DNA of 64,000 nt, from positions 1 to 64,000 of the IMG/VR virus record IMGVR_UViG_3300042389_001739; one strand, given 5' to 3'. How positions within the stretch are numbered: the stretch's first letter is position 1; each line of letters opens with the position of its first letter. The translations under genes and the position numbers were made by a program. Shown in pieces: positions 7,877 through 15,455 of the stretch. The DNA is from a virus. A model generated the notes under the pieces. The model made no database searches, had not been told where the DNA came from, and worked only from the letters and a program-made list of their open reading frames with translations.

Positions 7877-8194
7877 TCAGACTCCAAAATGAATTTGTTT
7901 CTTGAAAGCCTTAGTTTCAGCGATCTCAGCATAATTTTCAGGGTAGGTGTAACAGAGAATCGCAGGGTAAAAATTTTTACCCTGCTTTTTGTACTGTTTT
8001 CCTACTGCAAAAAATTCGACGTCTTCCGATTCAAGTACTGTGAAGTAAATCCAGTGCTTGTTGTCTTTGGCGTAGCAGGCATCAATCGAAATGCGTGCGA
8101 CAATTTTTATATTTTTATGCCACTTTGGCTTGGTTCGAGATCCTGTGAAAACAGGAAAATTAGCCGTAAAAATCGTACCGAGCACGGCGTTCAT
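7877..8194 (-). CDS. Hypothetical protein
   Basis: 105 residues, basic and aromatic-rich (YFTVLESEDVEFFAVGKQYKKQ), predicted mostly beta. It is in one leftward operon with its neighbours. No family is recognised. Confidence 0.6.
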   Translation of the reverse strand: MNAVLGTIFTANFPVFTGSRTKPKWHKNIKIVARISIDACYAKDNKHWIYFTVLESEDVEFFAVGKQYKKQGKNFYPAILCYTYPENYAEIAETKAFKKQIHFGV

Positions 8195-8224
8195 ATGAGA
8201 TTCTTTGTGTTAAAATTCAGCGGA

Positions 8225-8605
8225 TTAAACAATTCTGCTGTATACTGCACCACTGCTTTCCAGCTGCTGTTGTGCGTATTCTGTAGCGAACTCACACACC
8301 AACAGACCTGGCCTAAAATCCGGATTTAGTGGCTTTGAGTTTGTCAGTTCATCCAGTGCAAGATGAGCGCGCTGCCACAATTTTAGAATGTTCAGCACGA
8401 CGATTAAACTTTCATGCGGCGCTGCGGTAACGACCAATGTAGCGCCTTGCTGTAAGTGCCTTGCGTGTGTTGTCAACCGAGTCAGCGTTTCAACCGCGTC
8501 TGCCAATTCTTCCTTACTTACCGGCTCACCGGTCACAGCCCGAAAGAAAACGAAACCAGCCGCGGAGGTTTTTGCGGTATCCCAATCTGTCAAATGCTCT
8601 GCCAT
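8225..8605 (-). CDS. Hypothetical protein
   Basis: 126 residues; AAGGA precedes the ATG at 8605. Mostly helical with one hydrophobic stretch (ATLVVTAAPHESLIVVLNIL) that is probably a buried core. The C-terminus contains LLVCEFATEYAQQQLESS. No family recognised. Confidence 0.65.
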   Translation of the reverse strand: MAEHLTDWDTAKTSAAGFVFFRAVTGEPVSKEELADAVETLTRLTTHARHLQQGATLVVTAAPHESLIVVLNILKLWQRAHLALDELTNSKPLNPDFRPGLLVCEFATEYAQQQLESSGAVYSRIV

Positions 8606-8623
8606 TTTAACTTCCTTGTAAGC

Positions 8624-9376
8624 TTAACCTTCAATTTCCAGTTGTCTAAACACTTCGGGCTTACGCTGTACAACGGTTTCCCAGACTGTGCTGCTCGCAT
8701 ACTTCCGCTGTAAGTCATACACCACATCCTGCCCGTGGGGTCCGGCGTTACCGTCCTGTGGGCTAAAATGGGCGGCGACCATAATTCCCATAGGATAGGC
8801 CCTGGTCGCCCAGTCTTCGATTTTTTCTTCTAGTTCTGGCTTGGTTATTTCTGTTCCTATTTCGTCCTTAACCTGGATTAACCTTATCACGGTAGGCACA
8901 TCCGTGTTGTTGGTTAAGTTCAGTTCAATCCTGGCAATGTCTGCCGCAATTGCAGCGTTGTAGAGCGCAGCTGGTAACGGAACTGCGCCGCCAAGCACGC
9001 GTTCAATTGGGAGACTTGTCAGCTGTAGCTTGGACGCCACTTTTGGGCCGTAAAACCGCCTAGGCAGTTCCTGCCAATCCTGAATCGATTGAGTTTCTTG
9101 CGCGATATCATACGCAACAAGAACTCCTGCACGGACGCCAGGTTGTAAACTGTACCGATAGTTATGCGAAGCCCATTTATAGATTGCTTGTTCAACGGCT
9201 AACTGCCCCTGAAATTCCTGTTCAAATCCGTCTTGCTGACAGAGCAGCTGTAATTCTACCCTTGTGGAATTGCCTGCATTTTCGTGATCTGGTGTAGTAA
9301 TGCGTAAAACTACTTTACTAATTCCGGCTTTTCGGCAAAGAATATACAAATCAGCATCAAACGGCAAAAGTTCCAT
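8624..9376 (-). CDS. Hypothetical protein
   Basis: 250 residues, predicted mixed alpha/beta. The N-terminal half reads VVLRITTPDHENAGNSTRVELQ and the middle has an alanine-rich helix (PLPAALYNAAIAADIARIEL). It ends YDLQRKYASSTVWETVVQRKPEVFRQLEIEG. I see no catalytic or metal motif. It is the longest protein of the 7-10 kb accessory run. Confidence 0.7.
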   Translation of the reverse strand: MELLPFDADLYILCRKAGISKVVLRITTPDHENAGNSTRVELQLLCQQDGFEQEFQGQLAVEQAIYKWASHNYRYSLQPGVRAGVLVAYDIAQETQSIQDWQELPRRFYGPKVASKLQLTSLPIERVLGGAVPLPAALYNAAIAADIARIELNLTNNTDVPTVIRLIQVKDEIGTEITKPELEEKIEDWATRAYPMGIMVAAHFSPQDGNAGPHGQDVVYDLQRKYASSTVWETVVQRKPEVFRQLEIEG

Positions 9377-9377
9377 A

Positions 9378-9572
9378 TCATTTCATCTTTCGGGATTTAG
9401 AGTAATAGCGGTGAATCAACGCACTGGTTTCTGCTTTTCGCTTTGCCAGTGCACAGTCTGCGTGCGTTGTAAACAGGTTGCTGTAATAACTGGCCGAGTT
9501 TCCGTATTTACGTGCGCGTTCCTCGGCTGAAGGAACGAGTACAATCGGTTTATTGCAGACTGTACAGTTCAT
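9378..9572 (-). CDS. Small CxxC-containing protein
   Basis: 64 residues opening MNCTVCNKPIVLVPS, with a later HADCALA segment. Two Cys followed by His and Cys could make one zinc site. The C-terminus is very basic (YYSKSRKMK). The start overlaps the upstream stop by ATGA. Confidence 0.6.
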   Translation of the reverse strand: MNCTVCNKPIVLVPSAEERARKYGNSASYYSNLFTTHADCALAKRKAETSALIHRYYSKSRKMK

Positions 9573-9784
9573 GCGTGTCCAGACCTTATTAAGTCAGTTA
9601 ATTTGAAAAAATTCACAATTTCCCAGCTGGGCATCGTTTTCGAATCGTCCAGCTGGATTAGCGCGTCACGTCTGCCGACGCGGCAATTCCGCACCGCCGC
9701 CGCACAGGGGAGAGCATAACGCGTATCCTTAGGCGGAAAGTGATTGAACTGCAAGTGCCAGTTAATAATGTTTTCCAACAACAT
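9569..9784 (-). CDS. Small hypothetical protein
   Basis: 71 residues. It includes PPKDTRYALPCAAAVRNCRVGRRDALIQLDDS, a plausible small beta domain. The upstream gene stops 2 bp before the ATG and the downstream one overlaps it. No recognised family. Confidence 0.55.
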   Translation of the reverse strand: MLLENIINWHLQFNHFPPKDTRYALPCAAAVRNCRVGRRDALIQLDDSKTMPSWEIVNFFKLTDLIRSGHA

Positions 9785-9786
9785 GA

Positions 9787-10104
9787 TTATGATTCTTTCA
9801 CCTTAAATGTGAAATAAGCTACATTACCGCCCGTGTAGTCCAAATCATTGGACCAGGCAAACCACGTATCCTCGCTGATATCCAGCAAGCTGTCCAGTTT
9901 GTGCTTTTCTTTGAAAGCAAGTATTGCCTGCTTTTCAAACTCTTGTACCTCGTAGTCATCCCCGTAGGTAAGGTAATACCCATAAACTTCGGGCAACACA
10001 AAAGTTTCGGTACGCCACTTTTGTGCTGGTACCACGGCCGCAGGTGGCTTAGGGGCAAAAACCAACGCCGCTACTGTCTTGAACCAGCTACGTCGATGCA
10101 TCAT
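9787..10104 (-). CDS. Hypothetical protein with twin-arginine-like N-terminus
   Basis: 105 residues. AGGGAG lies upstream of the double ATG at 10104. The N-terminus MMHRRSWFKTVAALVFAPKPP resembles a Tat-type leader (RRSWFK followed by a short hydrophobic run), but the hydrophobic segment is short, so export is uncertain. The remainder is acidic and soluble (DDYEVQEFEKQAI, DTWFAWSNDLDYTGGN). Confidence 0.65.
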   Translation of the reverse strand: MMHRRSWFKTVAALVFAPKPPAAVVPAQKWRTETFVLPEVYGYYLTYGDDYEVQEFEKQAILAFKEKHKLDSLLDISEDTWFAWSNDLDYTGGNVAYFTFKVKES

Positions 10105-10323
10105 TTATCTCCCTTGAAAAAGTCGAGAATTAGTTTGCTTATAAACAACGTCATCCAGCGCGCGCTGCCAGCTTGACCAGCAATCCGGGTAACCTTTTTC
10201 TTCAAACACTTTCATCGCATGCCGACATTCCTGTTTGATTTTTGCTGAATCGCCGGTGTTAATTGCGCGAGTCAGCCTGGCTTTAAGTTGAGTAAGTTCT
10301 TGTTTTGGTAGCTTGTAACTCAC
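10105..10323 (-). CDS. Small hypothetical helical protein
   Basis: 72 residues, GTG start at 10323 with GGAG 6 nt upstream. Basic, predicted helical (QELTQLKARLTRAINTGDSAKIKQECRHAMKVFEEKG). Its promoter or leader region is the repeat array A immediately upstream, ending about 60 bp from the start. Confidence 0.6.
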   Translation of the reverse strand: MSYKLPKQELTQLKARLTRAINTGDSAKIKQECRHAMKVFEEKGYPDCWSSWQRALDDVVYKQTNSRLFQGR

Positions 10324-10379
10324 AGATTCTCCATCAAAGAATTAGAAAAATTCGGCCCAACCTATTGAGCCAAAAGGGG

Positions 10380-10416
10380 AAAAACCTGCACCACAGATAT
10401 CTCACTGTGATGCAGG
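10380..10416 (-). terminator. Intrinsic-terminator-like hairpin (last unit of array A)
   Basis: On the minus strand the 12-bp stem CCTGCATCACAG/CTGTGGTGCAGG (one G-U pair, 8-nt loop) is followed by TTTTT. It sits downstream of the gene ending at 10630. The other array units have only TTTCTCTT or TTTAA after the stem, so this copy is the best terminator. Confidence 0.55.
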
Positions 10417-10629
10417 TGACCCTGCCTTGCCCTGCCCTACCTTGCCCCGCCGCGCCTCGCCCCGCCAAGAGAAACCTGCACCACAGATATCTCACTGTGA
10501 TGCAGGTGACCCTGCCATGCCTGGCCCGGCCCCGCCACGCCTCGCCTTGCCCCGCCAGGAGAAACCTGCACCACAGGTATTTCACTGTGCTGCAGGTGAC
10601 CCTGCCATGCCTAGCCTTGCCATGCTCTG
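10381..10629. repeat. Array A: three 90-bp hairpin plus GCC-pentamer repeats
   Basis: Hairpins begin at 10385, 10475 and 10565, exactly 90 bp apart. Each has CCTGCACCACAG, an 8-nt loop and CTGTG(A/C)TGCAGG. Each is followed by TGACC and a run of 5-mers of the form NNGCC (nine in units 1 and 2, five in the shortened unit 3, which runs into the stop of 10630-11124), then A(A/G)GAGAAA. The first 5-mer is always CTGCC and the last CCGCC. The ones between vary in their first two bases. The 306-bp gap carries nothing else. On the minus strand the 5-mer blocks are G-rich. Function unknown. Confidence 0.9.
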
Positions 10630-11124
10630 TTAGTTTTTAGGTGGTTTAAAACATCCTACAGGTTTCAGTTTAGGCGGTGGTGCCAGATAGTCCGACTCTG
10701 TCGGATTCGAATGATGTTTAATTTCGCGTAACGATTTTTGCACCGCAACGAGCGACGCGCTGATTTTACGCGACTCAAGTTCATGTTGTCGCCGATCGAC
10801 TTCACCCAGCTGTGAAATGTCAACCTGATCCACGTGCCGTTTGCTGCGGCGGATCTTTTTTACACCCGTGCGAAATCTTTTAGCCTGGAATTCCACCGAT
10901 TCCGCGTCGGTCAAAACATAGACTGCACCTTTTACCGCACGTAAACTCCAACGCTTGCCTTGCGCCCAAAGTGCCTGCTCTAAAATTCCGGCTAACTGCA
11001 ACGCGACAAAATTCAAAGATTCAGGCGTAAAGTCTTCAACGCCAGCTATTTTGCTTACTTCGTCTGCAGGTATACAACTACCCTTTTCAAGGGTATCCAG
11101 AAATTTTAAATCGAAATTGGTCAT
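10630..11124 (-). CDS. Hypothetical protein between the two repeat arrays
   Basis: 164 residues. The N-terminal half is a compact mixed domain (LDTLEKGSCIPADEVSKIAGVEDF..., ALWAQGKRWSLRAVKGAVYVLTDAE), and the centre is strongly basic (KRFRTGVKKIRRSKRH). The C-terminus is helical, ending PPPKLKPVGCFKPPKN. The N-terminal layout recalls small helix-turn-helix-like or RNA-binding domains, but this is only an impression. It is coupled by ATGA to the gene at 11121-11714. Arrays A and B flank the pair. Confidence 0.75.
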   Translation of the reverse strand: MTNFDLKFLDTLEKGSCIPADEVSKIAGVEDFTPESLNFVALQLAGILEQALWAQGKRWSLRAVKGAVYVLTDAESVEFQAKRFRTGVKKIRRSKRHVDQVDISQLGEVDRRQHELESRKISASLVAVQKSLREIKHHSNPTESDYLAPPPKLKPVGCFKPPKN

Positions 11125-11714
11125 GTAATCTCCTTAAAATCCGTAACCTCGAACAACCCAAATCGAGGGCGATAATCGCAAATGCCTACCGAACGGCCAG
11201 CAAGATGACAGATTCGTTCAAGATCGTCAACGTTGAAATCATAAAGATTAACTTCTATGTCTGCCGCCCACACATTAAAACGGGGACGATACCGCATAAT
11301 GCGCTTTGTCTGCACTCCAGCGCAGCGTAGATCCACGTATTTGTTGCCTGCATTCCAAAAGTCATCAATAGTTGCCTTCAAACCCACAGGGTGATCGTGA
11401 ATCAACAATGAGTCCTTTGTCACGATAACTCCAGCCAAGGCCTGCTTTTTCATCCGTAACTTAGTTGCCCCTGCGATTATCATTCCTTGTATGCAATCGG
11501 CAGTCAGTATTGGACGACGCTCCTTGTCATAGTAGAAGCCGTTGTACCAATCCAGTCTGGCAATCTCTATATAGTCTTCATCAGTCTTGTTTTTCTTTGA
11601 AGTGACTGCTTTTAACTGCTTACTTTCTTGGCTTAATGGATTAGCGGCACGTGAGGCGTGCATCAGTAGTGCACGCACCCCTTTAATAGAAAAACGAACG
11701 GAAGTTTCGGCCAT
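11121..11714 (-). CDS. Conserved-type phage protein with GDxRPRFGxFEV-like end
   Basis: 197 residues from MAETSVRFSIKGVRALLMH; the ATG at 11714 has AAGGA upstream, while an extension to 11795 has no such site. Order: GVRALLMHASRAANPLSQ, a DEDYIEIARLDWYNGFYYD segment, RPILTADCIQGMIIAGATK, then RPRFNVWAADIEVNL and the tail GICDYRPRFGLFEVTDF. I recognise this order from a widespread phage family of unknown function (from memory). The paired RPRF segments and strand pattern hint at a RAMP-like fold, which is inference. It is the first gene after array B and forms the bracketed module with 10630-11124. Confidence 0.8.
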   Translation of the reverse strand: MAETSVRFSIKGVRALLMHASRAANPLSQESKQLKAVTSKKNKTDEDYIEIARLDWYNGFYYDKERRPILTADCIQGMIIAGATKLRMKKQALAGVIVTKDSLLIHDHPVGLKATIDDFWNAGNKYVDLRCAGVQTKRIMRYRPRFNVWAADIEVNLYDFNVDDLERICHLAGRSVGICDYRPRFGLFEVTDFKEIT

Positions 11715-11846
11715 TAGCTGATTCCTTATTTTTGTTGCTTCCGCAGAAGCCGTTAAAATGTTTGTTTGTCCTGGCAGTAAAACTACTACCAGCACCTTAC
11801 ATTATCCGCCGCAACTGCATAGAAACCGCTGTTCTATTCAGTTAAA
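11715..11846. other. Spacer between array B and gene 11121-11714
   Basis: AT-richer, non-coding by inspection: the only reading frames are under 15 codons or continue the downstream gene without a start signal. It probably contains the leader of the two-gene module. No clear promoter hexamers were found. Confidence 0.4.
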
Positions 11847-12028
11847 CCTGCACCACAGATATCTCACTGTGATGCAGGTGACCCTGCCTTGCCCGGCCTT
11901 GCCATGCCGCGCCGTGCCTAGCCCCGCCAAGAGAAACCTGCACCACAGATATCTCACTGTGATGCAGGTGACCCTGCCCCGCCTGGCCCGACCTAGCCAT
12001 GCCTTACCATGCCCCGCCAAGCCATGTA
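11844..12028. repeat. Array B: two 90-bp hairpin plus GCC-pentamer repeats
   Basis: Same unit as array A. Hairpins begin at 11847 and 11937 (90 bp apart) with identical arms and loop. The NNGCC block after the first hairpin again has nine 5-mers starting CTGCC and ending CCGCC, with different inner dinucleotides from those of array A. The block after the second ends CCGCC, AAGCCATG and is then lost. The array lies between the genes ending at 12081 and starting at 11714. Confidence 0.9.
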
Positions 12029-12080
12029 ATAAACATATTAACTCTTTAGTGGGACAAATACAAACACTTTTAAGTGCATT

Positions 12081-12440
12081 TTAAAGTTGACGGTTAGCCC
12101 CAAAATATTCCGTCGCGCGCGTCATTTCCGCGTCATAATCCTCATCTGGATCGTAATTAAATTTGACAGCCACAGGGTTTAACTGTTCAACGTCACGGCA
12201 ATGTCGGTAATGGCTGAGTTCCAAACTTGCGGAATGCAAATCCGATTCGTCTTCGTCACTTAATGTCTTTTCCGTGTTGAAATACAAAAACTGTAGCCAA
12301 TAGCTGGGAGTAAACTCGCAGACAGCAGTGCGTTTGTCGGCGTCATAAAGAAAAACTTGGGTAAGTTTGCCCGTTTTACGTCGCAGTGCTGGTGTCAGGT
12401 GCTGTGAATTGATGGGTATCTTTACCAGGTGTAGCTGCAT
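12081..12440 (-). CDS. Hypothetical acidic protein
   Basis: About 119 residues from MQLHLVKIP. The ATG at 12440 follows AAAGGAG, though at rather long spacing; the longer reading to 12596 would run deep into the neighbour. The C-terminal half is acidic (SDEDESDL, NYDPDEDYDAEMT). It overlaps the end of the upstream gene by 65 bp in another frame. No family recognised. Confidence 0.65.
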   Translation of the reverse strand: MQLHLVKIPINSQHLTPALRRKTGKLTQVFLYDADKRTAVCEFTPSYWLQFLYFNTEKTLSDEDESDLHSASLELSHYRHCRDVEQLNPVAVKFNYDPDEDYDAEMTRATEYFGANRQL

Positions 12441-13161
12441 CGGAATTCTGCTCCTTTCGGCGTTTGACTCGGAATATTCTGTCCAGAATAGCTTTAGCTT
12501 TAAGCGCAGCAAGCGGTAGCTCGGGGATCCGATCATACGCCAGATATTGTTTTCTGATGACCTTAAATCCGGCGTATTTACGCATGTCGCCCCCAAACTT
12601 GTCCACCAGCTGCGCCCAAATTAGGGCTTTCTCGTTTGCGGTGCAATTATGTAGTTGAATCTTCCAGTAGCGCAAACAATAGAGAACAAAAGGTGATTCT
12701 TCCGGAATGGGCAAATACACAAGATTCTCGGCAATCTTCTGTATGCGGGTAGGCGTCAGAAGTCGATTGACAGCTTTGGGCCGTTTCGATAGTTTTCTTA
12801 AACTAAACGTTCCATCGTTGTGTACTGTTATTCCCGCAAGGCGGAACTGGCGGCGGCGAAAACCGCCTGAATCTACGTGCGAAAGTAATCGACCATACTT
12901 TTGCAGTAACTGCCTGACTTGATCGATATCAAATGTCACAATACCGGGAACAGTGTAAAATTCTACAGAAACATCGTTAACAATACACATGTAACCGTAA
13001 CCAGGCGCAATGTCAGGGTACGAGGCCTTTAAAATTTGTACCAGACATTCAACGTTGTCTACCAAAATTGCGCCGGGCTTGAGCAATTCTTCCCGTGCTT
13101 TTGTATGGACATATTTTACAAAATTAGAGTACTGTACAGGAACAAAACCTTGAAAATCCAT
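12376..13161 (-). CDS. Hypothetical protein
   Basis: About 261 residues. The ATG at 13161 (MDFQGFVPVQ) with AGGAG at 8 nt is preferred over the GTG at 13170. N-terminal alpha/beta region (EELLKPGAILVDNVECLVQILKA, YTVPGIVTFDIDQVRQLLQKYG). The middle is basic and could contact nucleic acid (SKRPKAVNRLLTPTRIQKIAENLVYL). The C-terminus is low-complexity, rich in Thr and Ala. No catalytic motif recognised. Confidence 0.7.
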   Translation of the reverse strand: MDFQGFVPVQYSNFVKYVHTKAREELLKPGAILVDNVECLVQILKASYPDIAPGYGYMCIVNDVSVEFYTVPGIVTFDIDQVRQLLQKYGRLLSHVDSGGFRRRQFRLAGITVHNDGTFSLRKLSKRPKAVNRLLTPTRIQKIAENLVYLPIPEESPFVLYCLRYWKIQLHNCTANEKALIWAQLVDKFGGDMRKYAGFKVIRKQYLAYDRIPELPLAALKAKAILDRIFRVKRRKEQNSDAATPGKDTHQFTAPDTSTAT

Positions 13162-13218
13162 CAGTGACACTCCTGAAAGCTGGAGGGCAGTGCCCTCCAG
13201 CAGTAGTGATAAAGAAAT

Positions 13219-13866
13219 TTACTCAGGTAACGCCAGTACCTTTTGCACCAGACTCGACTTGATTGAGTCGAGGATTGCCACGCCTTGATCACCCATAGAC
13301 TGAAGCTTGGCTTCCGCCAACTGGGCGGTGGTGATTCGCTGTAGTGCCGGAATATCCGTGCGCTTGCGGCGCAGCGTCAATATTTCGTCTGTTAAATTTG
13401 AGATGGTTGATTCCACTCCTTGACATTTAATGTGCATTGCAGAGATATCAAGCTCAGCGAAACCTGCGAATACCTGTGTTAATATGTTAAACCCGTAAAT
13501 CGATTGCGTAGTTGGTTGAGTCACGCGCAAGCACACGCGATGTTTGTCGCGATCAACGATGTAATCCAGTTTCAGCGGCAGCCCCAAGGTGCGGCCGGTT
13601 TCGCAAAAAGATTCAGCGGCCGACCGCAGGTGTACGGGAAAATTACGCTCGGCCGTTTGACGCATTTCCAGCAGAATCTTCTCTTTCTTTTGTGTTGCTT
13701 CATTCATCTGGGTGGTTTTCCCCTGCTCCAGCTTTTTCAGATTTTCTTCAATGTGGGTTACACCAATTGCGACGATGTCGCTGATATTCAGCTCGGCCTG
13801 CAGGTTAATCGCAGGCATTGCAGCTTCAACGACACCAGTAACCTTGTTGTTCTTGCGCTTAGCCAT
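13219..13866 (-). CDS. Hypothetical helical protein
   Basis: 215 residues with GAGGA ahead of ATG 13866. Predicted largely helical: NISDIVAIGVTHIEENLKKLEQGK, then a charged helix (NEATQKKEKILLEMRQTAERNF), a beta segment (LKLDYIVDRDKHRVCLRVTQ) and a C-terminal helix. A coiled-coil structural or scaffold role is possible but unsupported. Confidence 0.7.
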   Translation of the reverse strand: MAKRKNNKVTGVVEAAMPAINLQAELNISDIVAIGVTHIEENLKKLEQGKTTQMNEATQKKEKILLEMRQTAERNFPVHLRSAAESFCETGRTLGLPLKLDYIVDRDKHRVCLRVTQPTTQSIYGFNILTQVFAGFAELDISAMHIKCQGVESTISNLTDEILTLRRKRTDIPALQRITTAQLAEAKLQSMGDQGVAILDSIKSSLVQKVLALPE

Positions 13867-13912
13867 CTTTTGTTCCTCACTCGAAAGGGATGAATTACCG
13901 ACCTGAATCGTC

Positions 13913-14179
13913 TCAAACCAGCGAGACGATTAACACGACTCCGACAAGGGCCGCAGCACCAAAAAGAATAAGCTGGATCAACCGAATATAACCACGCTCC
14001 AGCTCTTTTAAGCTTTGCTCACGTAACTCCTGCATTTCACGCTCGTGTCGGGCTTGTTCCGCCTGCATTTGCGCTAACGCCTTCGCTCGCTCTCGCTCAG
14101 TATCATAAACCAGTACATTGCGGGTGACCCGCACATCAGCGATGAAACCTTGCACTGGGTCTGTATTGTTTGCTGACAT
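13913..14179 (-). CDS. Tail-anchored coiled-coil membrane protein
   Basis: 88 residues. Residues about 28-62 are a charged heptad-like helix (AKALAQMQAEQARHEREMQEL). The last 22 residues are a hydrophobic segment (LIQLILFGAAALVGVVLIVSLV) ending at the stop, so the protein should be inserted by its C-terminus with the coiled coil facing the cytoplasm. AGGAT precedes the ATG. It lies in the operon just downstream of the tubulin-like cluster. Membrane anchor, lysis or envelope remodelling roles are all possible. Confidence 0.75.
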   Translation of the reverse strand: MSANNTDPVQGFIADVRVTRNVLVYDTERERAKALAQMQAEQARHEREMQELREQSLKELERGYIRLIQLILFGAAALVGVVLIVSLV

Positions 14180-14497
14180 TTAGATCCTTTCCTGGGGTAG
14201 AGTGATCTGACCACGGTCGATTTTTCGCCAACACCGGTTTAAGATTCTTTGCTCTTCATCTGCCGTTGGCATGTAGGCACGCCACAAATTACACCGGTTT
14301 TGCTGCCTGGCTGCAATCAGGGCATAACCACTGACTGGTACCTCGGAAGCGTAGAATCTTGTTTTATTTTCCTGTTCAAACTCCTCCAGCCACGGTCCAG
14401 TCACCGGATTGCCGTAGCAAGTCACGTCGCTGAACCGGTAAATGCCTACGTTACCCGGTACCAGACACGCAAGCAGGTGCGGTACAGTCAGGATCAT
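14180..14497 (-). CDS. Hypothetical protein
   Basis: 105 residues (MILTVPHLLACLVPGNVGIYRF...). It stops at the base before the next gene and is joined to the upstream gene by ATGA. The C-terminus has paired Arg/Trp (NLWRAYMPTADEEQRILNRCWRKIDRG). No recognised family. Confidence 0.65.
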   Translation of the reverse strand: MILTVPHLLACLVPGNVGIYRFSDVTCYGNPVTGPWLEEFEQENKTRFYASEVPVSGYALIAARQQNRCNLWRAYMPTADEEQRILNRCWRKIDRGQITLPQERI

Positions 14498-15048
14498 TTA
14501 GCTTCATCCTCCAGTTCAATTTGGGTTGCCACCTCAAGTAGTTGTGTCGCCAGCTGGAATAGCTCGGCTACTGACAAATCCAAGACACCGTCCGTAGACA
14601 TGACTTTTAAACTCCAGATTTCATTCACACCGCCGTCACCGGCGAGCTCAAGTAAACGATTACCGTCCTCCGCAGAATAAAAGCTGTAAGTCTTGCGTAC
14701 GGCATAAGCAACCAACTCTTCGTTTTGTGCGGGTTTAACGCTACTGGGTTTAATATCGTCTTTAAATTTATTAATAATCTCAGCATGTATGGCTGAGTTC
14801 AAATCAGCTGAAAGCGATTTTGTAGGCGGATGGAGTGGAGATACTTTCTCGCTATTTTCTGCAAATGGCGCATCAGTCTCAACTTCCAGTAATAATTGTA
14901 GTCCTGCTTTTAATTCCGCAATCTTAACGGAAAGCGGAGTACCTGCGATATCGGTTAAAAAGTAGGTGCAAACGGCTCGTATGACGTCCAGGTCCGCAAT
15001 GCACTTTTTAAGTTGTTGAATTTTTTCTGCATTTAACGATTCGGCCAC
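14494..15048 (-). CDS. Hypothetical protein
   Basis: 184 residues with a GTG start at 15048 behind AAGGAG. N-terminal helical part (QQLKKCIADLDVIRAVCTYFL), a low-complexity middle, then LVAYAVRKTYSFYSAEDGNRLLELAGDGG and an acidic end. It is the first gene after the terminator at 15060-15100, so it probably begins a new transcript or depends on read-through. Confidence 0.65.
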   Translation of the reverse strand: MAESLNAEKIQQLKKCIADLDVIRAVCTYFLTDIAGTPLSVKIAELKAGLQLLLEVETDAPFAENSEKVSPLHPPTKSLSADLNSAIHAEIINKFKDDIKPSSVKPAQNEELVAYAVRKTYSFYSAEDGNRLLELAGDGGVNEIWSLKVMSTDGVLDLSVAELFQLATQLLEVATQIELEDEAK

Positions 15049-15059
15049 AAGTTGCTCCT

Positions 15060-15100
15060 TGAATAAAAAAGCCGGTTTAAATTCTGGAATTTAAACCGGC
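15060..15100 (-). terminator. Intrinsic terminator (minus strand)
   Basis: GCCGGTTTAAATTC and GAATTTAAACCGGC (15071-15100) form a 14-bp stem with a TG centre, followed on the minus strand by TTTTTTATTC. The inner 20 bp are the same AT-rich dyad found at four other intergenic sites. It ends the portal/glycosyltransferase/tubulin transcript. Confidence 0.8.
15076..15095. promoter_or_regulatory. AT-rich dyad element, site 2 (within terminator stem)
   Basis: TTTAAATTCTGGAATTTAAA is the best-matching copy of the recurring dyad. Here GC arms and a T-run have turned it into a terminator stem. Confidence 0.45.
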
Positions 15101-15125
15101 CACACAAAGTTTCGTCACAACCCGC

Positions 15126-15455
15126 TCAAATCGAGATCGAGTTGTCCGGCCCAGCCATTGCGCCGGTACCGGTAGTTGTGCCCGGTACGTTCGGACACAA
15201 CTGCACACGTCTGCCGTTTGTCAGCTGGATGCCGTAGTTATTATCCACGGCAAACACCTCAACCGGACGATTGCTCGTCAATTGTTGGGTTGCCCAGCCA
15301 ATAAAGTGTTCTGCCGCTTTTAACTGATCTGCTGTAGCCACTGTGGCAAATTCTGCTGCCAGGTACTGAAGCAAATCCGGTAAGCTGCCTTGCGGTTCAA
15401 ACAACGTTCTCTCCTTTACTGAAGAACGGTGAATTTTTGAAATCGGGTTAGTCAT
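15126..15455 (-). CDS. Hypothetical protein, last gene of tubulin/glycosyltransferase operon
   Basis: 109 residues with a helical middle (LPDLLQYLAAEFATVATADQLKAAEHFIGWATQQL) and a beta C-terminus (VEVFAVDNNYGIQLTNGRRVQL). It overlaps the end of the tubulin-like gene by 8 bp and is followed by a strong terminator. Functional partnership with the tubulin-like protein is inferred from coupling only. Confidence 0.65.
   Translation of the reverse strand: MTNPISKIHRSSVKERTLFEPQGSLPDLLQYLAAEFATVATADQLKAAEHFIGWATQQLTSNRPVEVFAVDNNYGIQLTNGRRVQLCPNVPGTTTGTGAMAGPDNSISI

Noticed and set aside
10381-12028. CRISPR array
   Set aside because: Repeat and spacer lengths are superficially similar, but the spacers are all variants of NNGCC pentamers, there are only two or three units per array, and no cas genes are present.
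10305-12084. Reading frames open through the 90-bp repeats on both strands
   Set aside because: A 90-bp unit is a multiple of three, so frames stay open on both strands for that reason alone. They have no ribosome sites, and the 5-base period is not codon-like.
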